Shown one piece after another: positions 7,306 to 14,483 of a DNA stretch of 23,187 nt. The DNA comes from an uncultured Roseovarius sp. (lineage in GTDB: Bacteria; Pseudomonadota; Alphaproteobacteria; Rhodobacterales; Rhodobacteraceae). The notes beneath the pieces were generated by a model. The model searched no databases. It had not been told where the DNA came from and saw only the letters and a program-made list of their open reading frames with translations. Position 1 is the stretch's first letter; the number at the start of each line of letters is the position of its first letter. A program made the position numbers and the translations under genes. The stretch lies in contig CAKSUL010000030.1 in the NCBI GenBank assembly GCA_934501475.1, forward strand, positions 1 to 23,187. The letters run 5' to 3'.

Positions 7306-7762
7306 GTCCGGGCGCTCCTGTGTGGGGCCAGACCATGTGAATGTCCGGCAGGTTTTCATCATTGCCAAGGCCAGTGCCGCGCCCGGCCTCCTTGAACCCC
7401 TGGGCGCGGTAAAAGGCGAGCGCGGCCGTATTGGCCTCGGCGACCCAGAGTTCCAGTCGGGGGGCGTTGGATTTCGCATCGGCCAGCAATGCGCGCCCCA
7501 GACCCCGGCGCGCGGCGCGCGGATGCACGTAAAGCGCGTGGATCGTGGTTCCGTCGCGGGCGATGAACCCGGCGGGGCCGGTCGCGTCACGCACCATGTG
7601 CACCCATCCGCGCCGGGTGGCGCGCGCCATCAGACGCAGGTCGGTGCGCCGCGTGCGCACCCGTGGCAGCCATGGCGCTTCGTGTCCGCAGGCCCACAGG
7701 ATCCGGGTCAGGTGCAGCGCATGGCGCAAGCTTGCGCGCGCGATGTTTCGCCGCGCCGTCAC
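7298..7762 (-). CDS. GNAT-family N-acetyltransferase
   Basis: A 154-residue acetyltransferase of the GCN5-related superfamily, which moves acetyl from acetyl-CoA to an amine. Motif A is visible as HALYVHPRAARRGLGRALL, with the pyrophosphate-binding R-x-x-G-x-G/A loop. Motif B follows as LELWVAEANTAALAFYRAQGFKE, with the typical late tyrosine. The N-terminal 45 residues are arginine-rich and less typical. The GTG start at 7762 overlaps the ycjX stop in a GTGA tetranucleotide, and its own stop overlaps the ycjF start, so all three should be translationally coupled. Its substrate is unknown; a protein target in the YcjX/YcjF pair is a guess from position only. Confidence 0.87.
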   Translation of the reverse strand: MTARRNIARASLRHALHLTRILWACGHEAPWLPRVRTRRTDLRLMARATRRGWVHMVRDATGPAGFIARDGTTIHALYVHPRAARRGLGRALLADAKSNAPRLELWVAEANTAALAFYRAQGFKEAGRGTGLGNDENLPDIHMVWPHTGAPGHE

Positions 7763-9171
7763 AGCCGGTCACCGATCAGGAACTGCGCCGCGCGGTCCAG
7801 CCGGATATGCGGCGGTCCCATGCCGGGGCGCAGCGTCAGCGGGGCAGGGGCGAATTTCATGTTCTGATAGTCACCGTCCAGCCATCGCGCCGCGCCCTGT
7901 TGCGCCGCGCTGATCAGCGCGGCGGGGTTGTCGGGCAACTCACCGGGATAGAAGGCCGCCTGCTTGCCGCTGTCCAGCAATGTCCCGCGCACACAGTCCA
8001 GCGGGGTGCCGTCATGGGTGCGGGTTTCCTCGATCGTGGCGCGCAGCGCGGCCAGTGCCATCGCATGTGTTTCGGCCCCGTGAAAATCCGCGCGGCTGCG
8101 GGCCTCGGCGGTCAGCGCCTCCATGATCGCGGTCAGGCGGGCATGTTGCGCGTGATGAAGGTGATCCGCCTTGGTGGCGGCGAACAGGATCCTTTCAACC
8201 CGCCGCCCGCGCAACAGCCGGGTCAGAAACGGGTTTCTGCCCGGGCGGAACGCCGACAGGATACCGGTCATGGTGGTTTGCAGATCGGCCACGGCACGCG
8301 GGCCGGCATGGATCGCGCCAAGCGCGTCGACCAGCACGATCTGCCGGTCGATCCGCGCAAAGTGATCGCGAAAGAACGGGGCCACCACCTCGCGACGATA
8401 GGCGTCATAGCGGCGCTCCATCTCGCGCCAGAGGCTGCGGCGGTTGGGACGCTCGGGCGCGGGGATGGGCGCAAAGGTGAGAACCGGCGCGCCCTCCATG
8501 TCGCCGGGCAGCAGGAAGCGCCCCGGGCTGATCCCGGAATATCCGGCGTCGCGCGCACTATGGAGATAGGCGGTATAGGGGGCGGCCAGCGCCTTGATCT
8601 GGGGTTCCTCCCATGGGCCGGCGGGATCAATGCCGCGCATGATGTCGAGATAGGGCGCGCCCTGATCGCGCATGCGCATCGCGGCCAGCGTGGTCTCGGC
8701 CCAGTCGGCATAGCCAAGATCCATCAACCCCAGATCCAGCAGCCATTCGCCGGGATAATCCACGATGTCGATATGGATCGTGCGCGGACCCGAAAGGCCC
8801 GACAACAGCCCCGAGGGGCGCACCCGCAGCGACAGGCGCAGCTCGGAAATGGCGCGCGTGCTTTCGGGCCAATGCGGGGTATGGGCGGTCAGGGCGGCCA
8901 GATGCGCCTCATATTCAAAGCGCGGCACGGTGTTGTCGGGCTGCGGTTGCAGGAACGCCGCCTGAATGCGCCCTTCGCTTTGGGCCAGCAGGCCGGGCAT
9001 GCGCCCGCGCTCAAGCAGATTGGCGACCAGCGAGGTGATGAACACCGTCTTGCCCGAACGCGCCAGCCCGGTGACGCCGATGCGGATCACTGGCTCGAAA
9101 AAGGTTTCGGACACGGTGTCGCCGATATATTCGAATTGCCGGCTGATCGTGTCTGCGATGGCGGTGATCAC
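7759..9171 (-). CDS. ycjX: YcjX-like P-loop GTPase-type protein (DUF463)
   Basis: A 470-residue nucleotide-binding protein, close to the E. coli YcjX length of about 465. The Walker A loop is GLARSGKT at 35-42 (inside VIRIGVTGLARSGKTVFI), and a Walker B-like segment is IDIVDYPGEWLLDLGLMDL. FAATKADHLHH supplies a guanine-recognition-like T-K-x-D. No membrane span is visible; membrane association would come through YcjF. Start choice: GTG at 9171, or TTG one codon earlier at 9174, after an AAAAAGGG ribosome site. A reading from 9486 is rejected because its first hundred residues are low-complexity and overlap the DUF2237 gene. The family is linked to stress and phage-shock contexts, but its reaction in the cell is not defined. 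Confidence 0.9.
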   Translation of the reverse strand: MITAIADTISRQFEYIGDTVSETFFEPVIRIGVTGLARSGKTVFITSLVANLLERGRMPGLLAQSEGRIQAAFLQPQPDNTVPRFEYEAHLAALTAHTPHWPESTRAISELRLSLRVRPSGLLSGLSGPRTIHIDIVDYPGEWLLDLGLMDLGYADWAETTLAAMRMRDQGAPYLDIMRGIDPAGPWEEPQIKALAAPYTAYLHSARDAGYSGISPGRFLLPGDMEGAPVLTFAPIPAPERPNRRSLWREMERRYDAYRREVVAPFFRDHFARIDRQIVLVDALGAIHAGPRAVADLQTTMTGILSAFRPGRNPFLTRLLRGRRVERILFAATKADHLHHAQHARLTAIMEALTAEARSRADFHGAETHAMALAALRATIEETRTHDGTPLDCVRGTLLDSGKQAAFYPGELPDNPAALISAAQQGAARWLDGDYQNMKFAPAPLTLRPGMGPPHIRLDRAAQFLIGDRL

Positions 9172-9267
9172 CAATACGGAACCCTTTTTGCGTTGCCTCT
9201 GCGTCCCATAGATAGCCACGCACCCGGGCCGTGACCAGTGGCGGCGGCACCCGGGGAGGGGGAGGAA

Positions 9268-9290
9268 CAGGTATTTATGCCAAGAAAAAG
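9268..9290 (+). repeat. Intergenic repeat, copy A (CAGGTATTT...CCAAGAAAAAG)
   Basis: A 23-base string that begins CAGGTATTT and ends CCAAGAAAAAG. It is identical at 21 of 23 positions to 16770-16792. It lies in the gap between the DUF2237 gene and ycjX, neither of which extends over it. Confidence 0.75.
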
Positions 9291-9305
9291 ACGAAAGTGG
9301 CCCGA

Positions 9306-9338
9306 GGATGTCGGGCGGATGTCGGGAGGATGTCGGGC
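9306..9338 (+). repeat. Three tandem 11-bp copies of GGATGTCGGGN
   Basis: Copies start at 9306, 9317 and 9328; only the last base varies (C, A, C). The array sits just downstream (minus strand) of the DUF2237 stop codon, between that gene and ycjX. The period equals about one helical turn. Function unknown. Confidence 0.7.
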
Positions 9339-9349
9339 GCGGGGCGCGA

Positions 9350-9721
9350 TCAGGCGGCGTGTTCGCGCAGGATCGCCAGCGGCACGATGTCGAGCGCGCG
9401 CAGATGCGTGGCGGCCAGGCGCACCTTCGGGGCGCAGCCTTCGTCATGGGCCTGAAGAAAGCGCGCGGCGCACAGGCACCAGTCATCGCCGGGTTTCAGA
9501 CCGGCAAAGCCGAATTCGGGGCGTGGCGTGCTGAGGTCATTGCCGACATATTTGGAATAGGCCAGAAATTCGGCCGTCATGCGTGCGCAGACCGTGTGGC
9601 TGCCCTGATCCTCGGGGCAGGTGTTGCAATGTCCGTCACGGAAGAAGCCTGTGACCGGATCCGTCGAGCAGGACTCGAGCACCCCGCCCAGCACGTTGAT
9701 TGCCTTGTCCTTGCGGATCAT
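9350..9721 (-). CDS. DUF2237 family protein
   Basis: A 123-residue soluble protein that matches DUF2237 over nearly its whole length. Recognisable segments are NVLGGVLESCSTDPVTGFFRDG (about 9-30), PEDQGSHTVCARMTAEFLAYSK, GNDLSTPRPEFGFAGLKPGD and WCLCAARFLQAH. Several conserved cysteines (in ESCS, GHCNTC, TVCA, WCLC) suggest metal binding or redox chemistry, but the family has no assigned function that I know. The ATG has GAGG about 8 bases upstream. It is downstream of the DUF2892 gene (93-base gap) and upstream of ycjX (178-base gap, holding repeats). Confidence 0.88.
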   Translation of the reverse strand: MIRKDKAINVLGGVLESCSTDPVTGFFRDGHCNTCPEDQGSHTVCARMTAEFLAYSKYVGNDLSTPRPEFGFAGLKPGDDWCLCAARFLQAHDEGCAPKVRLAATHLRALDIVPLAILREHAA

Positions 9722-9748
9722 CGTCGCCTCGCTGCCGCCCCGGTTGCA

Positions 9749-9771
9749 CGGACGAGAGTAACATCCGTCCG
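9749..9771. repeat. Inverted repeat upstream of the DUF2237 gene
   Basis: CGGACG (9749-9754) and CGTCCG (9766-9771) form a perfect 6-bp dyad with an 11-base spacer. It lies 28 bases before the DUF2237 start, in the 93-base gap after the DUF2892 gene. There is no T-run on either strand, so an operator or weak RNA hairpin is likelier than a terminator. Confidence 0.35.
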
Positions 9772-9814
9772 GAGCGGCGCAAGGGCAAGGATCGTGTCAG
9801 ATGCCCGGCCGCCC

Positions 9815-10018
9815 TTATTGGAAGGCGCAGCCCGGGCGCAGGCCGAAGAGCCGGAAGATGCGCGCTGCGGGGCAGAAACCGGTGAAGGCCGACTGGATCA
9901 GGTTGACGGCGATGAAGGCAGTGAACCACATCCAGAGCGGCGACACCCAGAGGGTCAGCGCCAGGCTGATGAGGATCATGACGCCGGCAAAGGCCAGCAC
10001 TGCGCGGTCGAGGGTCAT
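9815..10018 (-). CDS. DUF2892 (YgaP-like transmembrane) family protein
   Basis: A 67-residue inner-membrane protein with two predicted spans (about 6-25 and 27-46) and a short polar C-terminus. The signature is TLDRAVLAFAGVMILISLAL, then NLIQSAFTGFCPAARIFRLFG. The single conserved Cys in TGFCPA lies at the membrane edge and is typical of DUF2892. In YgaP and related sulfur-handling proteins this domain is joined to a rhodanese; here it stands alone. The ATG is preceded by AAAGGA. The 135-base gap upstream to pth is noticeably A/T-rich near 10053-10100 and may hold its promoter. Confidence 0.88.
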   Translation of the reverse strand: MTLDRAVLAFAGVMILISLALTLWVSPLWMWFTAFIAVNLIQSAFTGFCPAARIFRLFGLRPGCAFQ

Positions 10019-10153
10019 GGCGGTATCCTTTCGCGATGCGTGTCGTTGATTGCCATGTAGGCGATTAACGAAATATATGCAAGATGGTGAATGTGAAATG
10101 CTGCGCCGGCACTGTGCCAGGAACCGCGCCAGGAACCGTCAGCGCGCGGCGGT

Positions 10154-10849
10154 TCAGCGGAAGCGGTTGATGAGCTTTTGCAGGGGGCTGGTTGTGTCGG
10201 CGGGCGCGGGTTCGGATTCGGGCGCGGCGGGGGGGTCGGGCGCTGTGTCATCCGGCTTGGCGGTGGGTTTCCTTGCGCGGGGCGGCGTGGTGCGCAGTGC
10301 GACGGCGTTCTGAAACCGGGCGCTGTCGCCATCGGCCAGCCAGGGCGCGCCATCGCTGATGCCGCGCAGCACATCGTCCAGCCAGCCCTCATCCGCTTTG
10401 GAGAAATCATGCAGGACGTAATGCGCCACCAGTTCCTTGCGCCCCGGATGGCCCACGCCCAGGCGCACGCGCGCATAATCCGCGCCGATATGCTGATGGA
10501 TCGAGCGCAGCCCGTTATGCCCGGCATGGCCGCCGCCCTGTTTCACGCGCACCTTGCCGGGGGCGAGGTCGATCTCATCGTGAAATACGGTGATGTCGGC
10601 CGGGGTCAGCTTGTAAAAGCGCATGGCCTCACCCAGCGATTGGCCACTGAGGTTCATGAAGGTTTCGGGCTTGAGCAGCAGCACCTTTTCGCGCCCCAAC
10701 CGCCCTTCGCTGACCTGGCCCTGAAACCGGGCCTTCCAAGGGCCGAACCCGTGATCCGCCGCGATCCGGTCCAGCGCCATGAAGCCGATATTGTGCCGGT
10801 TGCCGGCGTATTTGGTGCCGGGATTGCCCAGCCCTGCAAAGATCAGCAT
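10154..10849 (-). CDS. pth: Peptidyl-tRNA hydrolase
   Basis: Releases peptides from peptidyl-tRNA dropped by stalled ribosomes so the tRNA can be reused. The 231-residue protein has the family core at about 1-185. Catalytic H19 lies in NRHNIGF and its partner D91 in FHDEIDL. Substrate asparagines are N9 (GLGNPG), N66 (ETFMNLSG) and N112 (GHNGLRS). The last 45 residues are a Pro/Ala/Asp-rich disordered extension ending LQKLINRFR, making it longer than the roughly 190-residue E. coli enzyme. Start ATG 10849 has only a weak GGA upstream. It follows rplY, as in many bacteria, but a strong terminator and its own promoter separate the two. Confidence 0.98.
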   Translation of the reverse strand: MLIFAGLGNPGTKYAGNRHNIGFMALDRIAADHGFGPWKARFQGQVSEGRLGREKVLLLKPETFMNLSGQSLGEAMRFYKLTPADITVFHDEIDLAPGKVRVKQGGGHAGHNGLRSIHQHIGADYARVRLGVGHPGRKELVAHYVLHDFSKADEGWLDDVLRGISDGAPWLADGDSARFQNAVALRTTPPRARKPTAKPDDTAPDPPAAPESEPAPADTTSPLQKLINRFR

Positions 10850-10932
10850 CAGGGGTTCCGTCGTTGTCGCGTGGGTTTCGCCAGTCGGGCCTGCGGCCGG
10901 TGAGGGCGCGATGCCCGCGCGGCCGTCTGGCC

Positions 10933-10961
10933 ATTGTCCCGAATCGGCGCGCGGAATTCAA
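10933..10961 (-). promoter_or_regulatory. Predicted sigma-70-like promoter for pth
   Basis: On the minus strand TTGAAT (10961-10956), a 17-base spacer, then GACAAT (10938-10933). It lies between the rplY terminator and the pth start, with a leader of about 75 bases. It would allow pth expression independent of rplY. Confidence 0.55.
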
Positions 10962-10998
10962 GGTGTCGCGGTGTTCGGCGCGGTATGGTCCCGCAAAG

Positions 10999-11033
10999 CA
11001 AAAACGCGACCCCGTTTTGCAGGGGCCGCGTTT
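10999..11033 (-). terminator. Intrinsic terminator after rplY
   Basis: On the minus strand a 12-bp stem (AAACGCGGCCCC with GGGGTCGCGTTT, one G-U pair) closes an 8-base loop and runs into a T-rich end (GTTTTTGC). It starts about 30 bases after the rplY stop. This is the clearest intrinsic terminator in the window. Confidence 0.88.
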
Positions 11034-11064
11034 CAGTGTCGTGAGAATGCGGGCGACAAGAGGA

Positions 11065-11727
11065 TCAGGCCTCTTGCCCGGCCTCTTCCTCGTCGATGGT
11101 GGGCACTTCGACGCTTTCTTCTTCATCGTCGTCACCGCCATCGGATTTCAGGGCCGAGGGGGCGGATACGTTGCAGATCATGAAGTCGCGGTCGGCGATG
11201 ACCAGTCTCGCACCTTCGGGCAGTTCGATATCCGAGATGGTTATCGCGTCGCCGATATTCTCGAGCTTTGTCAGATCGACGGTCAGCGATTCGGGGATGT
11301 CGCCGGCGGTCACGATCAGTTCGACCTCGTTGCGGATCGTGGTCAGGACGCCGCCCTTGCGGATCGCGGGGCAGTCTTCCTCGTTCTGGAAATCGATGCC
11401 GATGAACAGGTTGATCTGGGTCGTGCGGCGCAGGCGCATCAGGTCGAGATGCGTCGGCAGGTCCTTGACCACGTCGCGCTGAACGTCGCGGCAGATCACG
11501 CGCACGTCGTCATGGCCGTCAACCTTGAGGTTGAACAGGGTCGATTTGAACCGGCCTTGTTTCAGCCGCTTGAGCAGGACGTTGAACGGAATGTTGATCG
11601 GCAGGGGGTCGACGTCGCCGCCAAAAACGATACCCGGAACCATGCCTTCGCGGCGTGCTGCACGAGCGGCGCCCTTGCCTGTCCCCGTGCGTTCCTGGGC
11701 GTGAAGATCAGGAATTTCTCCAGCCAT
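11065..11727 (-). CDS. rplY: Large ribosomal subunit protein bL25 (CTC form)
   Basis: A 5S rRNA-binding ribosomal protein. The 220-residue product has the N-terminal L25 beta-barrel (about 5-95: [26 protein letters not shown], then HLDLMRL) and the long CTC C-terminal domain (about 100-190: [34 protein letters not shown]). It ends in an acidic tail (DDDEEE). E. coli L25 lacks the second domain. The start is MAGEIPDL at 11727, after TGGAG; a longer reading from 11763 would extend through the leader hairpin and is not favoured. It is followed by a strong terminator, then pth, and preceded by a conspicuous leader hairpin. Identification is firm. Confidence 0.97.
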   Translation of the reverse strand: MAGEIPDLHAQERTGTGKGAARAARREGMVPGIVFGGDVDPLPINIPFNVLLKRLKQGRFKSTLFNLKVDGHDDVRVICRDVQRDVVKDLPTHLDLMRLRRTTQINLFIGIDFQNEEDCPAIRKGGVLTTIRNEVELIVTAGDIPESLTVDLTKLENIGDAITISDIELPEGARLVIADRDFMICNVSAPSALKSDGGDDDEEESVEVPTIDEEEAGQEA

Positions 11728-11748
11728 TTTAAGTCTCCAGATGTTGGG

Positions 11749-11777
11749 GCGGGACTCCTCCAAGGCTGTAGTCCCGC
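11749..11777 (-). promoter_or_regulatory. Stem-loop in the rplY leader
   Basis: On the minus strand GCGGGACT and AGTCCCGC make a perfect 8-bp stem. Inside it CCT and AGG can pair across TGG, leaving a 4-base bulge (ACAG). The hairpin ends 21 bases before the rplY start codon, close to the ribosome site. Because bL25 binds 5S rRNA, an autoregulatory leader is a reasonable idea but is not shown. Confidence 0.6.
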
Positions 11778-11833
11778 GTGAAGCCGTCGCCTTAGAGGAA
11801 ATGCGGGCAGATGGGAAGGGAAAAGTTGCGCTG

Positions 11834-11861
11834 CCGCCCCGGTGCGCAAGGCACGGGGCGG
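11834..11861 (-). terminator. Possible terminator hairpin after lldD
   Basis: On the minus strand CCGCCCCG and CGGGGCGG form an 8-bp stem about 39 bases past the lldD stop. A short T-run (ACTTTTCCC) comes only after eight further bases, so termination may be weak. It separates lldD from rplY. Confidence 0.4.
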
Positions 11862-11899
11862 GTCAGGGCGCGGCGCGGGGAGCGGGGCCGCAGAGGCGC

Positions 11900-13063
11900 C
11901 TATTGCCAGCGGTCCGAGAAATCCCTGGGGATCATCAGGATGTCGCTGTTGACCTCATTTATGTTGCGATGGCCGCAAAACGCCATGGAAACATCCAGTT
12001 CATTGCGGATGATCTCAAGGGATTTGGTCACGCCGGCCTCGCCCATGGCGCCCAGGCCATAGATATAGGCGCGCCCGATATAGGTGCCCCTGGCGCCCAT
12101 CGCGATCGCCTTGAGCACGTCCTGACCCGAGCGGATGCCGCTGTCCAGGTGCACTTCGATCCGGTCGCCCACCGCGTCCATGATGGCGGGCAAGGCGCGG
12201 ATCGACGACAGCGCGCCATCCAGTTGCCGCCCGCCATGGTTGGACACGATGATCGCATCGGCCCCCACATTCAGCGCCTCCAGCGCATCGCGCGGATCAA
12301 TGATGCCCTTGATGATCAGCGGGCCCTCCCACATCTTGCGGAACTGGCGGATGCGGTCCCAGTCCAGCGTGACATCGAACGCCTCCGCGGTCCAGGAGGT
12401 GAGCGAGCCGGGATCGCTGACACCCTTGGCATGGCCAACGATATTGCCGAAAAACCGCCGCTTTGTGCCCAGCATCTCAAGGCCCCAATGCAGCTTGGTC
12501 ATCATGTTGGCCACCGATTTCACGGTCAGTTTGGGCGGGGCCGAAAGGCCGTTCTTTATGTCCTTGTGGCGCTGGCCAACCACTTGCAGATCGACGGTGA
12601 TCACCGCCGCCGAACAGTTCGCCGCCTTCGCGCGATCGAACAGGCGCTGCATGAAATCATCGTCCTTGAGGGTATAGACCTGCATCCAGAACGGTTTGGT
12701 CGTGTTTTCGGCCACGTCCTCGATCGAGCAGATGGACATGGTGGACAGGGTATAGGGCACGCCGAATTTCTCGGCGGCGCGCGCGGCCTTGATCTCGCCG
12801 TCGGCGCTTTGCATGCCGGTCAGCCCGACCGGGGCCAATGCGACCGGCATCGCCACATCCTGACCGATCATCTGGCTGGCGGTCGAGCGGTTCGACATAT
12901 CGACCGCGATGCGCTGACGCAGCAGGATATCGGCAAAATCGGTGGTGTTGGCGCGGAAGGTCTGTTCGGTGAAACTGCCTGATTCGACGTAATCATAGAA
13001 CATGCGGGGCGCGCGTCTTGCGTGGATCCGTTTCAGATCGTCGATATTGGTGATGATCGGCAT
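11900..13063 (-). CDS. lldD: FMN-dependent alpha-hydroxy-acid dehydrogenase, L-lactate dehydrogenase type
   Basis: Oxidises an L-alpha-hydroxy acid, most likely lactate to pyruvate, with FMN, passing electrons to the respiratory chain. The 387-residue TIM barrel carries the full active-site set: Y23/Y25 in FYDYVESGS, Q128 and Y130 in WMQVY, R165 in GQRHKD, K252 in IIKGI, catalytic H276 and R279 in SNHGGRQLD, and D307-R311 in DSGIR. The start is MPIITNID at 13063 with AGGA upstream; a start at 13105 would add 14 atypical residues. Family members also act on glycolate or mandelate, so lactate is the best guess rather than a certainty. It is divergent from the M20 amidohydrolase across 161 bases. 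Confidence 0.92.
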   Translation of the reverse strand: MPIITNIDDLKRIHARRAPRMFYDYVESGSFTEQTFRANTTDFADILLRQRIAVDMSNRSTASQMIGQDVAMPVALAPVGLTGMQSADGEIKAARAAEKFGVPYTLSTMSICSIEDVAENTTKPFWMQVYTLKDDDFMQRLFDRAKAANCSAAVITVDLQVVGQRHKDIKNGLSAPPKLTVKSVANMMTKLHWGLEMLGTKRRFFGNIVGHAKGVSDPGSLTSWTAEAFDVTLDWDRIRQFRKMWEGPLIIKGIIDPRDALEALNVGADAIIVSNHGGRQLDGALSSIRALPAIMDAVGDRIEVHLDSGIRSGQDVLKAIAMGARGTYIGRAYIYGLGAMGEAGVTKSLEIIRNELDVSMAFCGHRNINEVNSDILMIPRDFSDRWQ

Positions 13064-13136
13064 GGCAGCAATCCTGTGGCGGTGGGGTTGTATCGTCGTT
13101 ATCAATCCTGAGGGACGCAGACAATGACGAAACCAT

Positions 13137-13166
13137 GCGCGCTACCCCCGCCGGGGTTGAGCGCGC
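13137..13166 (+). other. Two-part inverted repeat in the lldD/M20 divergent gap
   Basis: GCGCGCT and AGCGCGC form a perfect 7-bp outer stem. Inside, ACCCC pairs with GGGGT around CGCC, leaving a 2-base TG bulge. It lies 58 bases before the M20 start and 73 bases from the lldD start. No T-run follows, so an operator or leader hairpin is likelier than a terminator. Confidence 0.4.
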
Positions 13167-13224
13167 GGACGGATTTCGCCACGATGCAGGCGCATCGGGG
13201 TGGGTAGGAGGGGAGGGTCGGATC

Positions 13225-14382
13225 ATGGCCAGAACATCGGCATTTCAGGGCGACATGCAGGCGTGGCGGCACGAATTTCATCAGCACCCGGAGCTTGAGT
13301 TCGATCTGGGCTGGACCAGCGCAAGGGTTGCGGAACTGCTGAGCGGGTTCGGGCTGGAGGTGCATCGCGGCATCGGGCAATCTGGCGTTGTCGCGGTCCT
13401 GCAGAAGGGCAATGGCACGCGCAGCATCGGGTTGCGCGCGGATATGGATGCGTTGCCGATGGATGAGGCCAACAGCTTTGCCCACCGCTCGCAAACTCCG
13501 GGAAAGATGCATGCCTGCGGGCATGACGGGCATATGGCGATGCTGCTGGGGGCCGCGGCCTGTCTGGCCCAGCAGGGCGAATTCAGCGGCCGGGTGGTGT
13601 TCATCTTTCAGCCCAACGAGGAATTCGGACAGGGCGCGGCGGCGATGATCGAGGACGGGCTGTTCGAGCGGTTCCCGGTCGATGCGGTCCATGCCATGCA
13701 CAACATGCCCGGCCTGCAAGTGGGCCGGTTCGAGACCCGGACCGGGCCGATGACCGCCAGCGAGGCGCTGTTCGAGATCGAGATCACCGCGCGTGGCGGT
13801 CATGCGGCGCTGCCCCATATGGGGGTGGATGCGATTACCGTCGGGGCCGAAATGGTGAACGCGCTGCAAACCATCGTGGCGCGCAAGCTGGACCCGGCGC
13901 AGAACGGTGTGGTGTCGGTGACCGAATTCGTCACCGACGGGCGGCGCAATGTCCTGCCGGGGCGGGCCAGCCTGCGCGGCGATTGCCGCGCGCTGACGCA
14001 AGAGACCAACGCCGCGATCGAGGACCGGATGCGCCGGATCGTGGCCGGGATCGCCATGGCGCATGACGTCAGCGCGACGTTGACATATGACACGATCTTT
14101 GAGCCGACGATCAACAGCGCCGGACCGACAGCCGACGCGGTGCGCGCGGCGGGGGTGGTCGGGCAGGTGCAGGGCGCCGCACCACCCAAGCTGTTTTCCG
14201 AGGATTTCGCCCATATGGCCGCAGTCGTGCCCGGCTGCTTCATCCTGAGCGGCAACGGGGTGGAGGGCAGCGCCGCGCGCCCGCTGCACTCGGCCGACTA
14301 TGATTTCAACGATGCGGCATTGGTGCCGGGATCGTCGTTCTGGGTGGAACTGGTGGAGCAGACCCTGGGCGAGCGCAGGTGA
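13225..14382 (+). CDS. M20-family metallo-amidohydrolase (hippurate hydrolase/aminoacylase type)
   Basis: A 385-residue zinc-type hydrolase that removes an acyl group from an N-acyl amino acid or similar amide. Metal and catalytic residues are visible in LRADMDALP (about 79-87), KMHACGHDGH (Cys-His and His ligands), FQPNEEFGQGA (paired Glu) and LHSADYDFND near the end. The lid domain begins ARGGHAALPHMGVDA, supplying the dimer-bridging His. The start is ATG 13225, following a G-rich AGGAGGGGAGGG ribosome site; a longer reading from 13135 would add 30 residues that look random. Cytoplasmic, with no signal peptide. The substrate is not predictable from sequence. Confidence 0.92.
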   Translation: MARTSAFQGDMQAWRHEFHQHPELEFDLGWTSARVAELLSGFGLEVHRGIGQSGVVAVLQKGNGTRSIGLRADMDALPMDEANSFAHRSQTPGKMHACGHDGHMAMLLGAAACLAQQGEFSGRVVFIFQPNEEFGQGAAAMIEDGLFERFPVDAVHAMHNMPGLQVGRFETRTGPMTASEALFEIEITARGGHAALPHMGVDAITVGAEMVNALQTIVARKLDPAQNGVVSVTEFVTDGRRNVLPGRASLRGDCRALTQETNAAIEDRMRRIVAGIAMAHDVSATLTYDTIFEPTINSAGPTADAVRAAGVVGQVQGAAPPKLFSEDFAHMAAVVPGCFILSGNGVEGSAARPLHSADYDFNDAALVPGSSFWVELVEQTLGERR

Positions 14383-14402
14383 AGAGTCCTGATGCCTTCG
14401 GC

Positions 14403-14427
14403 GAGGATATTTTCAGCCAGAAGAAAC
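14403..14427 (+). repeat. Intergenic repeat, diverged copy B
   Basis: GAGGATATTTTCAGCCAGAAG followed by AAAC resembles copies A and C (pattern GG-A-TATTT, a few bases, then C-A/C-AGAA-A/G-AA). It sits in the gap between the convergent M20 and tlpA-like genes. It overlaps an 8-bp inverted repeat (TCAGCCAG...CTGGCTGA, 14413-14437). Confidence 0.5.
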
Positions 14428-14483
14428 GGCTGGCTGAGAGTGTGCTGGGGTGAATGCCTGGCACCTGGTGAGGGAGCCGCGCC

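Noticed and set aside
7306..7590. N-terminal extension of ycjF to 7590
   Set aside because: It is the shadow frame of the GNAT gene; the family-length protein begins at 7305 with a good ribosome site.
9172..9486. N-terminal extension of ycjX to 9486
   Set aside because: The extra residues are low-complexity, overlap the DUF2237 gene and have no good ribosome site, whereas GTG/TTG at 9171-9174 follows AAAAAGGG and gives the family length.
11728..11763. Longer rplY start at 11763
   Set aside because: It would translate part of the leader hairpin and add 12 atypical residues; MAGEIPDL with TGGAG upstream matches the family start.
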